In this document: in pieces, positions 50,629 to 63,168 of the stretch | How the letters are laid out: every line of letters begins with the position of its first letter | Position numbering within the stretch: position 1 is the stretch's first letter | NCBI GenBank assembly: GCA_029582265.1 | Contig: CM055828.1 | Location: forward strand, 13,613,777-13,677,776 | Direction of reading: 5' to 3' | Length of the DNA stretch: 64,000 nt | From: Zoroaster sp. YZ-2022 | Taxonomy: Eukaryota; Echinodermata; Asteroidea; Forcipulatida; Zoroasteridae | The notes under the pieces: model-generated | Told to the model about the DNA's origin: nothing | The model's input: the letters and a program-made list of their open reading frames with translations, nothing else | Database searches by the model: none | Position numbers and translations under genes: made by a program

Positions 50629-52649
50629 ACTAGCGGGATGCCGCGCTTCGCGCGGCACCCGCTAGGTGTGGGTGATGTGTGAGTATTAAATGTTGCGGGT
50701 TTTGTGCCGACTTCTTTGCTGGTTTATGTAATGTAATATGGGGTAACGGGGTCTAATTTGCAGGGGGCACTCAAGGGTCATCATTTTCTAGAATGAGCTT
50801 GGTGATTGGTTAATTTTGAGCGGGGGGGCATGTAAAAGTCAAAGTGACATAACACAACAGCGCCCCTCGGGTTTTAACATGGTAGGACAGTGAATATTGA
50901 ATAAATAAATGTACTGAAAAGAAATACATGTACACAGAAAACGGGTATCCTAGTATTTTCGTACAGTTCAGACACAGATATGTGCACAAAATGTCTCTTT
51001 GGAAATTGATTGCATGGCCCTTCAAGTCATGAAAAAGGAAATAAATATGAATAACATTAAATTTGCAGATGAAATCTGCACTGTTTCCTGAGGCCCCACC
51101 CCTTAATATAAAATAGGACGCAGTTTGAGTTTAAATTGTTGCCATGGCGCTGTAGGTTTTAAAACCTTTTAAAATATTCAAAATTGGGAGAAAAAGATTC
51201 CCAAAATTGTTTTGTGTGAGAAATGTCCTGAAACCTAAGTACATAAGCTGTTGTGATTGTCAGATCTGAAATCGTTTTATATTACCTCAAAGTTGAAAGA
51301 CTGATGGTATCTACACTGGCAATTGTGAAATCATTTTGGGCTTTTCTAACAGTTCAAGTTCTACTTCTATGTATGTAAAATCAAAGGTCAGAGTCCCTAT
51401 TTCATCGGTTGAAAATTGTTTTCACAAATCAGCAAGCTGAGGAATACAGAACTGCTATAAAAATATATATTATAACATAGGGCCTATATTATAATATATC
51501 TTATAATATATATTATATGAATCTGGGACTGAGAAATAATTTAAATTGTGTTAAACTTTACTTTGAAAATGCAGTGAACTCTCCAAAAAGACATGAATCT
51601 GGGACTGAGAAATAATTCACATTGTGTTAAGAAATTATTTGAAAGTGCACTGAACTCTCCATAGACTTTGTACACAATCTGGATACTACAGGCTTTCAAA
51701 AGTATTACATGGGTACTGAGGTTAATTGATGTTTGGTATTTATTATCAAATATCAAACAACAAAAAGGGTTGTGTAAATGTTGATCATGTTGATTAAAAT
51801 TGTTTATTGATGTTTGGAGATAGCTGTGATAATCGTAGCTCTTGGTCACGTCCCTAAGACCTAGGACTAAAAGAGCTACGCGAAATAAATGCATCAACAA
51901 AGAGTCGAGTCGACACACCGACGTCATTACCGACCAATCAGGAGGTCCGTCTGAAACAGAGAATCAGACATTTCGCAACGCGGCAGTTCGGTACTGTTCG
52001 TGGTATGTGGCACCGGCCTCCTCGACCAACGCTCACCGAAAGCCGCGGAGTAACCCAACCAATGTTGCTCATGTGTTGATTAAAAATATTTACGGATGTT
52101 TGGTATTTTATTGTTTTATTATCAAACAACAAAAACAACAAACATTCCAAACGTGTGTTGTAAATGTTGATGAAAATTGTCTTTTGAGCACAAAGGTCAC
52201 GTGTAGGTACGGAGTTCATTGATGAAAAATAAGACCAATCAGGGGTCCGTCTGAAACAGCCAACCAGACATCTCGAACCACAGCAGTCAGGGAGTGTTCG
52301 CCTCATCTGGCACCCCGCCCGACCCCTCGATCACCGAGGATAGCCGCGAAGTCACCCGACCAAGCTTAACGATCATTGCGGGTGTCCGGCCGCCGTTGCA
52401 CGCAATCCACGCAATCGCGGGTAGACGTCGGAACACCAACAACGCAGACCCCAACCCACGGGTACCCCGAAATTGACCCCAGGACGCATCAATTCAGCAG
52501 GGTGCGGGCGCCAGTTGACGCGAAACATGGCGGCGCCCTGAAAGAAACATGGCGGCGCCCTGAAAAAAACATGGCGGCGCCCTGAAACAAAGATGGCGGC
52601 GCCCCGTGTTTGCACTAACAAAGATGGCGACTTAACGATCATTAATAGT
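50629..52649 (+). repeat. Satellite unit 3, full length (2021 bp)
   Basis: As units 1 and 2. It lacks 'cgaggacatggcgt' near 51,679 and a 'atcatatt' step near 51,748. Confidence 0.92.
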
Positions 52650-54583
52650 ACTAGCGGGATGCCGCGCTTCGCGCGGCACCCGCTAGGTGTGGGTGATGTG
52701 TGAGTATTAAATGTTGCGGGTTTTGTGCCGACTTCTTTGCTGGTTTATGTAATGTAATATGGGGTAACGGGGTCTAATTTGCAGGGGGCACTCAAGGGGT
52801 CATCATTTTCTAGAATGAGCTTGGTGATTGGTTAATTTTGAGCGGGGGCATGTAAAAGTCAAAGTGACATAACACAACAGCGCCCTCGGGTTTTTAACAT
52901 GGTAGGACAGTGAATATTGAATAAATAAATGTACTGAAAAGAAACACATGTACACAGAAAACGGGTATCCTAGTATTTTCGTACAGTTCAGACACAGATA
53001 TGTGCACAAAATGTCTCTTTGAAATTGATTGCATGGCCCCTTCAAGTCATGAAAAAGGAAATAAATATGAATAACATTAAATTTGCAGATGAAATCTGCA
53101 CTGTTTCCTAAGGCCCCACCCCTTAATATAAAATAGGACGCAGTTTGAGTTTAAATTGTTGCCATGGCGCTGTAGGTTTTAAAACGTTTTAAAATATTCA
53201 AAATTGGGAGAAAAGATTCCCAAAATTGTTTTGTGTGAGAAATGTCCTGAAACCTAAGTGCATAAGCTGTTGTGATTGTCAGATCTGAAATCGTTTATAT
53301 TACCTCAAAGTTGAAAGACTGATGGTATCTCTACACTGGCAATTGGGAAATCATTTTGGGCTTTCTAACAGTTCAAGTTCTACTTCTATGTATGTAAAAT
53401 CAAAGGTCAGAGTCCCTATTTCATCGGTTGAAAATTGTTTCACAAATCAGCAAGCTGAGGAATACAGAACTGCTATAAAATATATATTATAACATAGGGC
53501 CTATATTATAATATATCTTATAATATATATTATATGAATCTGGGACTGAGAAATAATTTAAATTGTGTTAAACTTTACTTTGAAAATGCAGTGAACTCTC
53601 CAAAAAGACATGAATCTGGGACTGAGAAATAATTCACATTGTGTTAAGAAATTATTTGAAAGTGCACTGAACTCTCCATAGACTTTGTACACAATCGAGG
53701 ACATGGCGTCTGGATACTACAGGCTTTCAAAAGTATTACATGGGTACTGAGGTTAATTGATGTTTGGTATTTATTATCAAATATCAAACAACAAAAATGG
53801 TTTTGTAAATGTTGATCATGTTGATTAAAATTGTTTAGTGATGTTTGGAGATAGCTGTGATAATCGTAGCTCTTGGTCACGTCCCTCACCTAGGACTAAA
53901 AGAGCTACGCGAAATAAATGCATCAACAAAGAGTCGAGTCGACACACCGACGTCATTACCGACCAATCAGGAGGTCCGTCTGAAACAGAGAATCAGACAT
54001 TTCGCAACGCGGCAGTTCGGTACTGTTCGTGGTATGTGGCACCCGGCCTCCTCGACCAACGCTCACCGAAAGCCGCGGAGTAACCCAACCAATGTTGCTC
54101 ATGTTGATTAAAAATGTTTACGGATGTTTGGTATTTTATTGTTTTATTATCAAACAACAAAAACAACAAACATTCCAAACGTGTGTTGTAAATGTTGATG
54201 AAAATTGTCTTTTGAGCACAAAGGTCACGTGTAGGTACGGAGTTCATTGATGAAAAATAACACCAATCAGGGGTCCGTCTGAAACAGCCAACCAGACATC
54301 TCGAACCACAGCAGTCAGGGAGTGTTCGCCTCATCTGGCACCCGCCCGACCCCTCGATCACCGAGGATAGCCGCGAAGTCACCGACCAAGCTTAACGATC
54401 ATTGCGGGTGTCCGGCTGCCGTTGCACGCAATCCACGCAATCGCGGGTAGACGTCGAACACCAACAACGCAGACCCCAACCCACGGGTACCCCGAAATTG
54501 ACCCCAGGACGCATCAATTCAGCAGGGTGCGGGCGCCAGTTGACGCGAAACATGGCGGCGCCCTGAAAGAAACATGGCGGCGC
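52650..54583 (+). repeat. Satellite unit 4, hybrid between long and short forms
   Basis: Starts with the hairpin and the 900-bp AT-rich part like units 1-3. It ends after only two ATGGCGGC copies at 'catggcggcgcc', where it joins 'tttcacaaatcagc' of the next unit. It is the transition from long to short repeats. Confidence 0.9.
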
Positions 54584-55736
54584 CTTTCACAAATCAGCAA
54601 GCTGAGGAATACATTACTGCTATAAAAATATATATTATAACATAGGGCCTATATTATAATATATCTTATAATATATATTATATGAATCTGGGACTGAGAA
54701 ATAATTTAAATTGTGTTAAACTTTACTTTGAAAATGCAGTGAACTCTCCAAATAGACATGAATCTGGGACTGAGAAATAATTCACATTGTGTTAAGAAAT
54801 TATTTGAAAGTGCACTGAACTCTCCATAGACTTTGTACACAATCGAGGACATGGCGTCTGGATACTACAGGCTTTCAAAAGTATTACATGGGTACTGAGG
54901 TTAATTGATGTGTGGTATGTATTATCAAATATCAAACAACAAAATGGTTTTGTAAATGTTGATCATGTTGATTAAAATTGTTTCGTGCTGTTTGGTGATA
55001 GCTGTGATAATCGTAGCTATTGGTCTTGTCACTATGTCCTAGGACTACAAGAGCTACGCGAAATAAATGTATCAACAAAGAGTCGAGTCGACACACCGAC
55101 GTCATTACCGACCAATCAGGAGGTCCGTCTGAAACAGAGAATCAGACATTTCGCAACGCGGCAGTTCGGTACTGTTCGTGGTATGGCACCCGGCCTCCTC
55201 GACCAACGCTCACCGAAAGCCGCGGAGTAACCCAACCAATGTTGCTCATGTTGATTAAAAATGTTTACGGATGTTTGGTATTTTATTGTTTTATTATCAA
55301 ACAACAAAAACAACAAACATTCCAAACGTGTGTTGTAAATTTTGATGAAAATTGTCTTTTGAGCACAAAGGTCACGTGTAGGTACGGAGTTCATTGATGA
55401 AAAATAAGACCAATCAGGGGGTCCGTCTGAAACAGCCAACCAGACATCTCGAACCACAGCAGTCAGGGAGTGTTCGCCTCATCTGGCACCCCGCCCGACC
55501 CCTCGATCACCGAGGATAGCCGCGAAGTCACCCGACCAAGCTTAACGATCATTGCGGGTGTCCGGCTGCCGTTGCACGCAATCCACGCAATCGCGGGTAG
55601 ACGTCGGAACACCAACAACGCAGACCCCAACAAACGGGTACCCCGAAATTGACCCCAGGACGCATCAATTCAGCAGGGTGCGGGCGCCAGTTGACGCGAA
55701 ACATGGCGGCGCCCTGAAAGAAACATGGCGGCGCCC
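54584..55736 (+). repeat. Satellite unit 5, short form (1153 bp)
   Basis: Begins at 'tttcacaaatcagcaagctg' and lacks the hairpin and the 900 bp after it. It carries private changes in the AT-rich zone (e.g. 'gtttcgtgctgtttggtgat', 'tattggtcttgtcactatgt') and is the most diverged short unit. Confidence 0.9.
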
Positions 55737-56889
55737 TTTCACAAATCAGCAAGCTGAGGAATACAGAACTGCTATAAAAATATATATTATAACATAGGGC
55801 CTATATTATAATATATCTTATAATATATATTATATGAATCTGGGACTGAGAAATAATTTAAATTGTGTTAAACTTTACTTTGAAAATGCAGTGAACTCTC
55901 CAAAAAGACATGAATGTGGGACTGAGAAATAATTCACATTGTGTTAAGAAATTATTTGAAAGTGCACTGAACTCTCCATAGACTTTGTACACAATCGAGG
56001 ACATGGCGTCTGGATACTACAGGCTTTCAAAAGTATTACATGGGTACTGAGGTTAATTGATGTTTGGTATTTATTATCAAATATCAAACAACAAAAATGG
56101 TTTTGTAAATGTTGATCATGTTGATTACAATTGTTTAGTGATGTTTGGAGATAGCTGTGATAATCGTAGCTCTTGGTCACGTCCCTAAGACCTAGGACTA
56201 AAAGAGCTACGCGAAATAAATGCATCAACAAAGAGTCGAGTCGACACACCGACGTCATTACCGACCAATCAGGAGGTCCGTCTGAAACAGAGAATCAGAC
56301 ATTTCGCAACGCGGCAGTTCGGTACTGTTCGTGGTATGTGGCACCCGGCCTCCTCGACCAACGCTCACCGAAAGCCGCGGAGTAACCCAACCAATGTTGC
56401 TCATGTTGATTAAAAATGTTTACGGATGTTTGGTATTTTATTGTTTTATTATCAAACAACAAAAACAACAAACATTCCAAACGTGTGTTGTAAATGTTGA
56501 TGAAAATTGTCTTTTGAGCACAAAGGTCACGTGTAGGTACGGAGTTCATTGATGAAAAATAAGACCAATCAGGGGGTCCGTCTGAAACAGCCAACCAGAC
56601 ATCTCGAACCACAGCAGTCAGGGAGTGTTCGCCTCATCTGGCACCGCCCGACCCCTCGATCACCGAGGATAGCCGCGAAGTCACCCGACCAAGCTTAACG
56701 ATCATTGCGGGTGTCCGGCTGCCGTTGCACGCAATCCACGCAATCGCGGGTAGACGTCGGAACACCAACAACGCAGACCCCAACCCACGGGTACCCCGAA
56801 ATTGACCCCAGGACGCATCAATTCAGCAGGGTGCGGGCGCCAGTTGACGCGAAACATGGCGGCGCCCTGAAAGAAACATGGCGGCGCCC
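55737..56889 (+). repeat. Satellite unit 6, short form (1153 bp)
   Basis: Same junctions as unit 5. Sequence is closer to unit 4 than to unit 5 over the 'gatgtttggagatagctgtg' zone. Confidence 0.9.
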
Positions 56890-57796
56890 TTTCACAAATC
56901 AGCAAGCTGAGGAATACAGAACTGCTATAAAATATATATTATAACATAGGGCCTATATTATAATATATCTTATAATATATATTATATGAATCTGGGACTG
57001 AGAAATAATTTAGAATTGTGTTAAACTTTACTTTGAAAATGCAGTGAACTCTCCAAAAGACATGAATCTGGGACTGAAATAATTCACATTGTGTTAAGAA
57101 ATTATTTGAAAGTGCACTGAACTCTCCATAGACTTTGTACACAATCGAGGACATGGCGTCTGGATACTACAGGCTTTCAAAAGTATTACATGGGTACTGA
57201 GGTTAATTGATGTTTGGTATTTATTATCAAATATCAAACAACAAAAATGGTTTTGTAAATGTTGATCATGTTGATTAAAATTGTTTAGTGATGTTTGGAG
57301 ATAGCTGTGATAATCGTAGCTCTTGGTCACGTCCCTAAGACCTAGGACTAAAGAGCTACGCGAAATAAATGTATCAACAAAGAGTCGAGTCGACACACCG
57401 ACGTCATTACCGACCAATCAGGAGGTCCGTCTGAAACAAGAGAATCAGACATTTCGCAACGCGGCAGTTCGGTACTGTTCGTGGTATGTGGCACCCGGCC
57501 TCCTCGACCAACGCTCACCGAAAGCCGCGGAGTAACCCAACCAATGTTGCTCATGTTGATTAAAAATGTTTACGGATGTTTGGTATTTTATTGTTTTATT
57601 ATCAAACAACAAAAACAACAAACATTCCAAACGTGTGTTGTAAATGTTGATGAAAATTGTCTTTTGAGCACAAAGGTCACGTGTAGGTACGGAGTTCATT
57701 GATGAAAAATAAGACCAATCAGGGGGTCCGTCTGAAACAGCCAACCAGACATCTCGAACCACAGCAGTCAGGGAGTGTTCGCCTCATCTGGCACCC
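56890..57796 (+). repeat. Satellite unit 7, short form, cut by an insertion
   Basis: Runs like unit 6 up to 'cgcctcatctggcaccc', where the 5.4-kb inverted-repeat element begins. The sequence resumes at 63,169 with 'cccgcccgacccctcgatca'. Confidence 0.9.
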
Positions 57797-58099
57797 CCCT
57801 TATAAAAATCCACTGCAGTTTTACTGTAATAAAACTGTAGTTTTACTGTGGTATTTAAAGTTTTACTATAATAATTGAAGTAAACATGAAGTTTGTGTTA
57901 CTACAGTTTTATTACAGTAACTGTAGAAGCAAGAAACTATAGTAAATTTACACTAAAAGTGGAGTATATTTTTTACTGTAGTTTTACTATGATAATTTAA
58001 TGTAGTAAAACTACACTAAAACTGTAGTAAAATTACAGTAATCCTATGTTACTTTCCCTTTAATAATACTGCATTGTTACTACATTTTCAATGTAATTC

Positions 58100-58905
58100 A
58101 ATTATAATATTATTGCAGTAAAATTGTACTATTCCTGTATTATACTCATTTAGTATTACTGTAGTTTTATTATGATCTAACTACAGTTTTTAATGTCATA
58201 TAACTGTATTAATACTACAGTAAAATTGTAGTATTCCTGTATTATACTCATTTGGTATTACTGTAGTTTTATTATGATCTAACTACAGTTTTTAATGTCA
58301 TATAACTGTATTAATACTGCAGTAAAATTGCAGTATTCCTGTATTATACTCATTTGGTATTACTGTAGTTTTATTATGATTTAACCAGAGTTTTGAATGT
58401 AATACAACTATAGTAATACTGCAGTAAAATTGCAGTATTCCTGTATTATACTCATTTGGTATTACTGTAGTTTTATTATGATTTAACCAGAGTTTTGAAT
58501 GTAATACAACTATAGTAATACTGCAGTAAAATTGTAGTATTCCTGTATTACACTCATTTGGTATTACTGTAGTTTTGTTCTGATTTAACTAGAGTTTTGA
58601 ATGTAATACAACTATAGTAATACTGCAGTAAAATTGCAGTATTCCTGTATTATACTCATTTGGTATTACTGTAGTTTTGTTGATTTAACTAGAGTTTTGA
58701 ATGTAATACAACTATAGTAATACTGCAGTAAATTGGTATTCCTGTATTATACTCATTTGGTATTACTGTAGTTTTATTATGATTTAACTAGAGTTTTGAA
58801 TGTAATACAACTATAGTAATACTGCAGTAAAATTGCAGTATTCCTGTATTATACTCATTTGGTATTACTGTAGTTTTATTATGATTTAACTAGAGTTTTG
58901 AAAAA
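58100..58905 (+). repeat. Left-arm array, about 8 units of 102 bp
   Basis: Unit: tcatttggtattactgtagt, tttattatgatttaactaga, gttttgaatgtaatacaact, atagtaatactgcagtaaaa, ttgcagtattcctgtattat. Each unit contains sense and antisense copies of a 'tactgtagttttac' theme, so single strands could fold back at many places. Confidence 0.9.
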
Positions 58906-59736
58906 AATAAAAATTAGAAATCTGTACTTTTATTATTATTTTTTTTTGCCCGGCGACGAATATTCAAAACATTGGTCTGAATATTTAAAAAAAATTAAAA
59001 AATAAATAAGTAGATTTTTCGTGTCGAGAAAACAATTGCGAAAAAAAAAATCGTGAAGGCTACGTGTCTGTGTACTTGAATACCATACGTTTCGATCACG
59101 CATCCATACGTGCCGTCCTGATGATGTGCATCGGCCCCGGCCGGCCGGCCGCGCGGCGATCCGACTCCGTGCTTCCCTCATGTCTTGATATCAAATACAT
59201 ACAGCGCAGCGGGGCGTGCTGAACCGTGAGAACAGCCCATGTGCACTGTTCGGTGCTAGACCAGCGGCCGTGGGATTGGGTGTTAGACGGAAAGTGTAAT
59301 ACGCGATGTAAACATAATAGTTTGATACCCGTCCCTTTATACTTGTATGTAATCAAATTCCATGCTGTTGCACGTTCTTTCTGTCAGCAACGAATACTTT
59401 TCTGAATTCTATGACTGTAAAAGGAGGAGGCTGGATAAATGCTTTATTGCCGCATCCCTTGATGTGAAAGTATTGGTTCATTGTCCAATGCAATGGGCGT
59501 CGGTGAACAATCCCTTGAATCACTGCAAGTGCCGTCGACATGACTGCCACCGGAACGGCTAGAAATGTGATAACTGACGTTAGGCTATGGCCTAACTAAA
59601 GTAATAATGCCCGATGGCCTACACCGATGGCTGTAATCCACAGCTTCGTTCAGGTGGAAATTTATCGAAATGAAGATAAACCCTGCAGGGAAGAAGGAAG
59701 AGAAGCAATCCACTTGTACTTCTGCTAGTGCTACTG
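58906..59736. other. CpG-rich centre part of the 5.4-kb element, no gene recognised
   Basis: Around 59,120-59,300 the sequence turns GC-rich (ggccccggccggccggccgc), unlike the rest of the element, as if a promoter or exon fragment had been captured. A 66-codon open frame at 59,362-59,562 (plus; Cys/His-rich end) has no recognisable family and no supporting splice sites. Confidence 0.35.
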
Positions 59737-60395
59737 AAGAATGTCGTCTCCGACCGCCACCTTTTAAGAGGATTTTTGGATTTTTTTTGCAACCACTAAC
59801 CAGGTAAAAAATTATTCTATCGTTTTTTGGGGGTACAGAAAACATAAACTATCTTAACTCCACTTTTTTTAGTGTTATGATGGTTTTCAGAATTTATTCC
59901 TTCTAAAAAAATCCTCCTTCAGAAAATAGAAGGATCCTTGGGTAGAATGTCGTATCCGACCGCCACTTTTCTCATTAAATATAACCAATTATGTTAATCT
60001 TACGTTACCTACCTAGTATTTTTTAGTAAGGTGAAGACATATGGATGATGATGGAAATATACTTCAAATTATTCCAGGATATTTATTTCATTAAAAATCA
60101 GGCATTTTTGGTATACGATGACTTCCTCAGTCATGTCAGTCTGATCTTGTAAACTCCACAAATTTAGTGACCAACACAGTCATTGTACATGCGTAGTGGC
60201 AACTAGGAGCCTATAATACTAGATCATCCTTCTATTTTCTGAAGGGGAGGATTTTTTTAGAAGGGAAATCAAGTCCGAAAACCATCATAAAAGTGGATTT
60301 TAAAGATAGTTTTCACTTTCTGTACCCCCAAAAATCGATGGAATCATTTTTTAACTGGTTAGTGGTTGTTAAAAAAATTCCAAAAACCCTTTCAA
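59737..60395. repeat. Imperfect inverted repeat inside the 5.4-kb element
   Basis: Arms about 59,763-59,940 and 60,225-60,395 pair over 'caaccactaaccag', 'tttttgggggtacagaaa', 'atgatggttttc', 'ttctaaaaaaatcctcc', 'ttcagaaaatagaaggat'. The left arm is bracketed by direct copies of 'gaatgtcgt.tccgaccgcc' at 59,739 and 59,947. Confidence 0.8.
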
Positions 60396-61254
60396 TTGGT
60401 AACAATTATTAAAATAATACAAAATAATAAATAAATTATAATGGGTATTAAACAGAAATTTAAAAGATGCATAGAAGGCTTATTATAACTGACATGGAAT
60501 TGCGAGACGGAGGCAAATCCCAGTATAAAAAACACCTTATGATCGTCGTCCAATGGATTTACATGTACATGTATACAACACTTGCCATCATTTTTTTAAT
60601 TTTATTTCCTGTCTGACAACTTATTTCAGCACCTAAAAAATCCGTAAACCAACTAATAAAATTGGAATGGCCTTACCCCTGAATGGCACCCTCACACGGT
60701 TGAACATACGGTCTACTGAGCTGTCAAGATGCTGCAACACCTACAGGACTCGGATGTTTGTCAGAAATCCTTTTTTAAGTGGATATAAGTCAGTTCATTT
60801 TTCCTGTTTGGTTGAGCTTTAACATTATTGATCATTGATTTTAGATCTCATATTCTAGAGGTTTGCTATGGCACCGTGTAAAAATGAACAAAAATTCATG
60901 TTTCAATTAGTGTGTTCTAATTGCCTTTAGGAGAGTTGAAATAACAAGTTCATACCAATACCAAGCCTGCTGATAAAACAGTACTAGTTGACCTCAACAT
61001 TGAAAGTGTGTCTCTCCCTGTTTCCATAACCCTTTTTACCAATGGCCAGCATTGAATGTTCATGTTCCGTACATACATTGACGTGACCTAAGTTTATATG
61101 AGACTGGCCTATATTTTAATTAGCATCTATGGAAATAAACTTGCCATTTCATAGTCTAAAACATTTATTTTATAACAACAATTTGTTGTTTTACTCAGGT
61201 AAATTTACATTACATTTATTTATAATCTTATAATAGACATATTTTCTTTGCACA

Positions 61255-61985
61255 TTCATAAGATAAAGTGCAATCTCAAAGCGAATGTACCAAAGCATTA
61301 CTTTATCTTTAGTTTTTATAATTCAACTTTGTATTTTGTTTTTCATGGTCATCAGGCGACTGTTACAAAAACATTTTTTAAATTTAATATGTGTTAATTT
61401 TAAACTATGTATTTTATTTTATTATTTTGTTTCATGGTGACCAGGTGCTCAAGAATAAGACTGAAGATGTATCATGTACCAAACGATTTTGTTTGTGTTA
61501 TGTAATTTCGTCTGATAGAATCATCATGAGTACTGTCAGTTTATTGGTGCTAGACCTGTTTAGGTTAGTGTAATGTTATAGGAACCTGTTAATTGTGGTC
61601 AAGATCCACAACAAAATAATTATTCATAAGATAAAGTGCAATCTCAAAGCGAATGTACCAAAGCATTACTTTATCTTTAGTTTTTATAATTCAACTTTGT
61701 ATTTTGTTTTTCATGGTCATCAGGCTACTGTTACAAAAACATTTAAAAAAATTTAATATGGGTTAATTTTAAACTATGTATTTTATTTTATTATTTTGTT
61801 TCATGGTGACCAGGTGCTCAAGAATAAGACTGAAGATGTATCATGTACCAAACGATTTTGTTTGTGTTATGTAATTTCGTCTGATAGAATCATCATGATT
61901 ACTGTCGGTTTATTGTTGCTAGACCTGTTTAAGTCAGTGTAATGTTATAGGAACCTGTTACCAGATCCACAACAAAATAATTATT
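61255..61985 (+). repeat. About 370-bp tandem duplication
   Basis: Copies 61,255-61,623 and 61,624-61,985 both run ttcataagataaagtgcaat ... tcatggtgaccaggtgctca ... ggaacctgtta ... 'agatccacaacaaaataatt'. The second lacks 'attgtggtca'. High identity indicates a recent event. Confidence 0.9.
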
Positions 61986-63160
61986 TTACAGCAGTAGGAA
62001 CAGGAAAAATACAGTAAACTTGCAGGTACTCAGAAACCTGCAGTTACATGTATATTACAGTGAAACTACATTGTAGTAAAACTGTAATAAAACTACAGTA
62101 CAATTACAGTGATAATCTAGTAAAAATTAATTAAACTACAGTTTCAACATTGTTTTACTACACAAAAATTGTATCAAAATTAGGCTGAAACTATAATAAA
62201 AACTGCAGTAATATTACAGTGAAACTACAGTGTAGTAAAACTAATAAAACTACAGTACAATTACAGTGATATTCTAGTAAAAATGAATTAAACTACAGTT
62301 TCAACATTGTTTTACTACACAGAAATTGTAGCAAAACTATGCTGAAACTATAATAAAAACTGCAGTAATATTACAGTGAAACTACAGTGTAGTAAAACTA
62401 ATAAAACTACAGTACAATTAGTGATAATCTAGTAAAGATGAATTAAACTACAGTTTCAACATTGTTTTACTACACAAAAATTGTATCAAAATTATGCTGA
62501 AACTATAATAAAAACTGCAGTAATATTACAGTGAAACTACAGTGTAGTAAAACTGTAATAAAACTACAGTACAATTACAGTGATATTCTAGTAAAAATGA
62601 ATTAAACTACAGTTTCAACATTGTTTTACTACACAGAAATTGTAGCAAAACTATGCTGAAACTATAATAAAAACTGCAGTAATATTACAGTGAAACTACA
62701 CAGTGCTAAAAAAACTGTAAAAAAACTACAGAATTACAGTGATAATCTAGTAAAGATGAATTAAACTACAGTTTCAACATTGTTTTACTACACAAAAATT
62801 GTAGTAAAACTATGCTGAAACTATAATAAAAACTGCAGTGATATTACAGTGAAACTACAGTGTAGTAAAACTGTAATAAAACTACAGTACAATTACAGTG
62901 ATATTGTAGTGAAAGTGCGTTAAAACTACAGTTTTAACATAATTTTAACATAGTTTTATCACACGATTTTGGCCAAAACACTATAGTTCTACTACAGTTA
63001 CTACAGTAATCTATTATGATAAAACTACAGTTATTCTGTAGTGTTATTACAGTACAAATAAGAAAATATTGCATGTTTACTGTGTTTTTACTATAATACC
63101 ACTGTAGGAAAACAACAGTAAAATTATAATAAAAACTATAGTAATAATGCAGTGGTTTTT
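61986..63160 (-). repeat. Right-arm array, about 6 units of 157 bp
   Basis: Unit: attaaactacagtttcaaca, ttgttttactacaca, 'gctgaaactataataaaaac', 'tgcagtaatattacagtgaa', 'actacagtgtagtaaaact', 'aataaaactacagtacaatt'. It uses the reverse of the left-arm theme but a different period, so the arms are related without being simple inverted copies. Confidence 0.88.
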
Positions 63161-63168
63161 TATAAGGG

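Larger units (their letters stand above)
57797..63168. mobile_element. 5.4-kb inverted-repeat element inserted in the satellite
   Basis: Terminal inverted repeats cccttataaaaatccactgca / cccttataaaaaaccactgc (rc of right end). The satellite reads through cleanly when the insert is removed, leaving a possible 2-bp CC duplication. Left arm: an array of about 102-bp units. Right arm: about 157-bp units built from the same short theme (actgtagttttac) in reverse. The centre holds a CpG-rich part, a second inverted repeat and a 370-bp tandem duplication. No transposase is recognised, so it looks non-autonomous. Confidence 0.85.

Noticed and set aside
47836..57702. Similar 60-125-residue open frames recurring in most satellite units on both strands
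   Set aside because: They recur because the DNA recurs. Small indels shift or truncate them between units, both strands are equally open, and no residue pattern of selection or known family is seen.
59362..59562. Cys/His-rich 66-codon frame as a zinc-finger gene
   Set aside because: Cys and His spacing fits no known finger, and there is no upstream promoter or splice support.
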